NCBI GenBank assembly: GCA_945869475.1
Contig: CAMBOV010000014.1
Location: 1 to 64,000 of the forward strand
From: Singulisphaera sp. GP187
GTDB taxonomy: Bacteria > Planctomycetota > Phycisphaerae > Phycisphaerales > SM1A02
Direction: 5' to 3'
Length of the DNA: 64,000 bases
In this document: positions 61,104-64,000 of the stretch, in pieces
How the letters are laid out: each line of letters opens with the position of its first letter
How positions within the stretch are numbered: the first letter of the stretch is position 1
Notes under the pieces: model-generated
What the model saw: the letters and a program-made list of their open reading frames with translations, nothing else
Database searches by the model: none
Told to the model about the DNA's origin: nothing
Position numbers and translations under genes: made by a program

Positions 61104-61966
61104 GTCGTGCTCTGCTCTGGTTTCGCGTCGGTCGACTCAATTCCGGGATGCATGAACACGATGCGTCGCGCTCGAAAGAGACTGCCGAGCGCCTGCTTGA
61201 ATGCTTTCTTGCTCACGCCGAATCGTTGTCGCACTTCATCGGGAGAACTGTCGTCGTCGAAGTTCAGCCGTCCTCCCGCCTCGTCAAGTTCTCGCATGAT
61301 CTCATCGGTGAGTGGCGCCACGCGCGCATATCCCTGGGCGTCGAGGCGCAAGTCGACCTTGCCGTCGGCGCGCACTTCGCGCACGAATCCGTTGAGTTGC
61401 TGTCCAATGGCAAGGGGCGATGACAATTCGGTTCGGTAGAGCAATCCCAAGTGCGCATGTTCAATGATCGCGCTGTAGCCAAGTGGACTCTCGCCCACCA
61501 CGAGCAGATTCACCGTTTGTCCTGGCGAATATGTTGGATGGATCTTGCTCAAATGATTGACGAGTCGTCCACTCGCCATGATGCGACTCGTCTTTGGATC
61601 GATGCACACAGCGACAACCACACGCGCGCCGATCTCAACGGGCCCAGCTTGTTCGCCGAAAGGCAAAAGCAGATCTTTGGCGAGTCCCCAGTCGAGAAAT
61701 GCGCCGCTCTGTGGATGGACGTCTTTCACTTTGAGCCACGCGAATTCTCCGACGGTTGCGAAGGGAGTCTCAGTCGTCGCGACGAGACGATCCTCAGAGT
61801 CTTTATAGATGAACACATCGAGCGTCTGCTTCACACGCAGATCGCTCTTGACGTAGCGGCCGGGCAGCAAGATTTCGCCGAGTTCTGCGCCATCGAGGTA
61901 GACCCCAGAAGCTGTCTCGCGAAGAACTGAAAGCAGGTTGCGTTTTCCAAGATGGGTCATGCGCAT
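61100..61966 (-). CDS. CvfB-like S1-domain RNA-binding protein (YitL family)
   Basis: Several S1-like OB-fold segments in series: LDGAELGEILLPGRYVKSD (start), TVGEFAWLKVKDVHPQSGAF, LDWGLAKDLLLPFGEQ, and VREVRADGKVDLRLDAQGYA. They end in a winged-helix segment (DEVRQRFGVSKKAFKQALGS, LFRARRIVF). This order is that of CvfB/YitL, a regulator of virulence factors and probably mRNA structure in Gram-positive bacteria, widely conserved. I start at ATG 61966 (ATG 61960 also fits). It is coupled to the DUF1801 gene and divergent from doxX-like. Confidence 0.9.
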   Translation of the reverse strand: MRMTHLGKRNLLSVLRETASGVYLDGAELGEILLPGRYVKSDLRVKQTLDVFIYKDSEDRLVATTETPFATVGEFAWLKVKDVHPQSGAFLDWGLAKDLLLPFGEQAGPVEIGARVVVAVCIDPKTSRIMASGRLVNHLSKIHPTYSPGQTVNLLVVGESPLGYSAIIEHAHLGLLYRTELSSPLAIGQQLNGFVREVRADGKVDLRLDAQGYARVAPLTDEIMRELDEAGGRLNFDDDSSPDEVRQRFGVSKKAFKQALGSLFRARRIVFMHPGIESTDAKPEQSTT

Positions 61967-62019
61967 CACAGCGTAGGTGCAGACAACGCGCGGCGTCACT
62001 CGTTACGATCGCCCAACAC

Positions 62020-62445
62020 ATGCTTGAAAACCTGCTTCAACCACTTCCATTCGCGCAGCTCATCACCGCACTTTTCTTGTCGGTTCTGTTTCTGCAATCC
62101 GGACTCGACAAGATTTTCGATTTCGCCGGCAACGTCTCGTGGCTGACGGGACACTTTTCGAAGTCGCCGCTGCGCACTCAAGTCAAGCAGATGGTGATCG
62201 TGATCACGATCACCGAAATGCTCGCAGGAGCTCTCTCACTCTTGGGCGCGGCGCGAATCGCTTTCTACGGCGACACGCACTTCGCCCTCTATGGCGCACA
62301 AGTCGCCGCGATCAATGTGCTGCTTCTGTTCTTTGGACAGCGCATCGCCAAGGAATATGTCGGAGCGGCTGTGCTCGTTCCATACTTCATCCTCTGTATC
62401 GGCGCGGTGTTATTGATGTCGTGCAGCGGTACTCTCTGCGTGTGA
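62020..62445 (+). CDS. DoxX-family membrane protein
   Basis: A 141-residue protein with four hydrophobic helices (LITALFLSVLFLQSGLDKIF, VIVITITEMLAGALSLLGAA, AAINVLLLFFGQRIAKEY and VPYFILCIGAVLLMS). The FLQSGLDKI motif in helix 1 is the DoxX signature. The family contains quinol-oxidase-associated proteins and factors that modify envelope redox. The stop overlaps the next start by four bases (GTGA). Confidence 0.85.
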   Translation: MLENLLQPLPFAQLITALFLSVLFLQSGLDKIFDFAGNVSWLTGHFSKSPLRTQVKQMVIVITITEMLAGALSLLGAARIAFYGDTHFALYGAQVAAINVLLLFFGQRIAKEYVGAAVLVPYFILCIGAVLLMSCSGTLCV

Positions 62446-64000
62446 GGCCGGGCATTTCATCTCTCGCACTCGCTGCATCGTTGACCTCGTGTCTCGTTGG
62501 CGGACTGATGGGCGGACTGATGGGATGCACCCATCCAGTGCTGGGACGGCCCGTGATGCTCGGTGCGAGCGTGACATGCGGTGCGGGAGCAGGCGGTGCA
62601 CTCACAGTGGATGCGGGCGTCGCGTACAGCGCGGTTGTAAAAGCTCGCCACGCGGTCGCGGTGAACTGCGCCGACGAAGGTGTTTTTATGGATCCTCTCG
62701 CCTCTCTTCACGAGCAGGCTGAGATGGCGGCGGCGCACGATCCAACGATTGTGATCGCGGTCGATTGGCTCTTCTGGCCGGTGCACCAGTCGATGTCGAG
62801 CACGCTCGCGCCTGAAGAACGAAGCGCGACGCGCTTGAAGAGTGTCGACGCGGCGTTGGTAGAGCTCGATCGCTTCGAGTGCGCAGTTGTTGTTGGCGAC
62901 GTGCCGCACATGAAGGGCGCGGCTGGTGGAGTGCTTCGCGAAGCGCACGATCCAGGCGAGGGTGTGCGCGCAGAGGCGAATGCTCGGTTAGCCGCTTGGT
63001 CCGCGGCGCGACCGAATCGATTCGTGCTGCCCATTGCGATGATCGTTGACGCAGTGAACACTGGCGCGCCGCTCGACATCGCTGGATTTCACTACGGTGC
63101 AGGTGAATGCGCGCGGTTCGTCCAGCGCGATGGACTGCACGTGACCTCTGAAGCGCTTGCACTGATCGTGTGCGCATCGATCGATCTGCTCGAGCACGCG
63201 GGGGTTGTCGAGCCAGGCCTGCGCGAAACTGACCTCGCACACATCGCGGTGCTCATTCAACGTGAAGCGCTCGCAGCGAAGGATCGCGCGCGCCCTGGAT
63301 TGCTCGAGGCGTTTTCGCTCTCGTCGATGTACGACCGATGTCGCAGCGAGCTTGAAGCGAACGATGAGGCCGGTGCGGCGCGCACGCTCGAACGACTGCT
63401 GAACCGCCTTGAATCGTTCGATCGCAATCCGAGGGGCGATGGTGATCACGCCGTCGGGATCGGATTGTCGCTGCTTGGTCTTGCGACGATTGGGGATGAG
63501 TTTTCGATGATTCGCGAGGTGTTCACCAAGCATTGGAAGCGCCTCGAGCCAGGCGCGTTGGCCGATCATCCAAATCCGTGGCGCTTCGAGTTGTGGCTCG
63601 AGTACTCGGACCAGGCGAAGCGAGGCGTTGAAGAGCAGACCGTCGATGCGCTCGCGGCACTGCGAGCCGATCGAGGTGCGTGGCAGGATCCATTTGGTGC
63701 AATGATCTGGGGCGCAGCGCGATTTCTCGCCGACGAGCGATCGCTCGCGCGATGCTTTCCAGATGCTCATGAGGCGTACGGGTACGCGCACACACTTGCC
63801 ACGCGCGACGCAGAGTGGGCGCAGAAGGATGTGGCGCGCGGCGTGTACGCGCAACTCGTCAGAGCGAGGGCCGGATGGGAGTTTCTGAGATATGTGCAGT
63901 CGCGCACGCAGGCTGGATTGCCCGACGTCACGTGCGCATTTCTCGAGCGAGCTCGCGCGGATGGATTTGGCGATGCGATCGATGCGGCAGAGCGCGAGAA
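62442..64000 (+). CDS. Lipoprotein-like protein of unknown function, 3' end cut by window edge
   Basis: GTG 62442 overlaps the DoxX-family stop (GTGA) and starts a frame of 519 codons open to the window end. The first 35 residues form a signal sequence (LALAASLTSCLVGGLMGGLM) ending in GC, a plausible lipobox; the GGLM repeat in it comes from a 14-base direct repeat (GGCGGACTGATGGG). The mature part has VDWLFWPVHQSMSSTL, FECAVVVGDVPHMKGAAGGV and IVDAVNTGAPLDIAGFHY near the front, then a helical region with alternating repeats (LEANDEAGAARTLERLLNRL). The family was not recognised. The DPTIVIAVDWLFW / VVGDVPH pair resembles SGNH-like or phosphoesterase proteins, but this is weak. Confidence 0.75.
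   Translation, partial: MRPGISSLALAASLTSCLVGGLMGGLMGCTHPVLGRPVMLGASVTCGAGAGGALTVDAGVAYSAVVKARHAVAVNCADEGVFMDPLASLHEQAEMAAAHDPTIVIAVDWLFWPVHQSMSSTLAPEERSATRLKSVDAALVELDRFECAVVVGDVPHMKGAAGGVLREAHDPGEGVRAEANARLAAWSAARPNRFVLPIAMIVDAVNTGAPLDIAGFHYGAGECARFVQRDGLHVTSEALALIVCASIDLLEHAGVVEPGLRETDLAHIAVLIQREALAAKDRARPGLLEAFSLSSMYDRCRSELEANDEAGAARTLERLLNRLESFDRNPRGDGDHAVGIGLSLLGLATIGDEFSMIREVFTKHWKRLEPGALADHPNPWRFELWLEYSDQAKRGVEEQTVDALAALRADRGAWQDPFGAMIWGAARFLADERSLARCFPDAHEAYGYAHTLATRDAEWAQKDVARGVYAQLVRARAGWEFLRYVQSRTQAGLPDVTCAFLERARADGFGDAIDAAERE

Noticed and set aside
62457-63854. Minus-strand ORFs at the right end
   Set aside because: They are opposite the partial plus-strand lipoprotein frame, which has a signal sequence, a coupled start and natural composition.
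1-64000. tRNA, rRNA or riboswitch
   Set aside because: I looked through the intergenic stretches by eye and saw no cloverleaf, CCA-ending tRNA or known riboswitch core; a covariance-model search would be needed to exclude small RNAs.

Overview
The window looks like a chromosome segment of a Planctomycetota bacterium, most likely class Phycisphaerae. This is an inference from content. Four secreted proteins end in paired dockerin-like calcium-loop repeats of the form DLNGDG..(N/D)..DL..(I/L)L..WG, a tail very common in that group. There is a prepilin-leader protein, Gram-negative outer-membrane machinery (TonB, porins), high G+C, few Shine-Dalgarno sites, and operons built from 4-base ATGA/GTGA overlaps. 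I see no tRNA, rRNA, CRISPR array or intact mobile element.

Layout. 1-1223: a (6-4)/Fe-S photolyase-family gene cut by the left edge. 1316-2512: a graveyard, with an IS3-family transposase remnant followed by a broken nucleotidyltransferase-like gene. 2707-7648: secreted proteins of unknown function, a dockerin-tailed protein and a pseudopilin. 7678-11326 (minus): a coupled operon of a cupredoxin, a membrane adenylate cyclase and an outer-membrane barrel. 11428-12068: gene debris, including a heme-oxygenase-like fragment. 12078-24230 (plus): a large TonB transport region, DUF3450 - TtpC-like ExbB - ExbD - TonB - TPR, then a beta-helix/dockerin protein, a strong hairpin, a TPR-like protein, a TonB-dependent receptor and a DUF4142 lipoprotein. 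24232-27577: a VF530 protein, a Deg-type protease and a phosphate-selective-type porin. 27607-31659 (minus): a nitric-oxide signalling operon, H-NOX - HNOBA hybrid histidine kinase - a decayed HD-GYP response regulator - an HD-GYP response regulator.

31785-33890: a sulfatase with a dockerin tail. 33967-44580 (minus): an eight-gene coupled operon of the MoxR/Bat (von Willebrand factor A) type headed by a TlpA-like thioredoxin protein and ending in a 1308-residue membrane-anchored protein. 44683-52139 (plus): a DEAD-box helicase with a DEGD motif, two NTF2-fold secreted proteins, a nuclease/phosphatase-fold dockerin protein, a response-regulator fragment, a small conserved protein and adenine deaminase. 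52199-57859 (minus): an FAD oxidoreductase, a Uup-like ABC-F protein and unknowns. 57863-64000: a beta-propeller/phosphoesterase, a DUF1801 protein and CvfB-like RNA-binding protein (minus), DoxX, and a partial lipoprotein gene.

The most unusual item is a 62-68 base palindromic element present twice (5704-5771 and 52162-52226). Both copies lie between convergent genes and have identical internal geometry (arm, 9 bases, GCTGCAGC, 9 bases, arm), while loops and flanks differ. The other main points are the NO-to-c-di-GMP operon with a lost second effector, the single-ExbB TtpC-type TonB system, and the conserved cysteine at the end of every dockerin-like tail.
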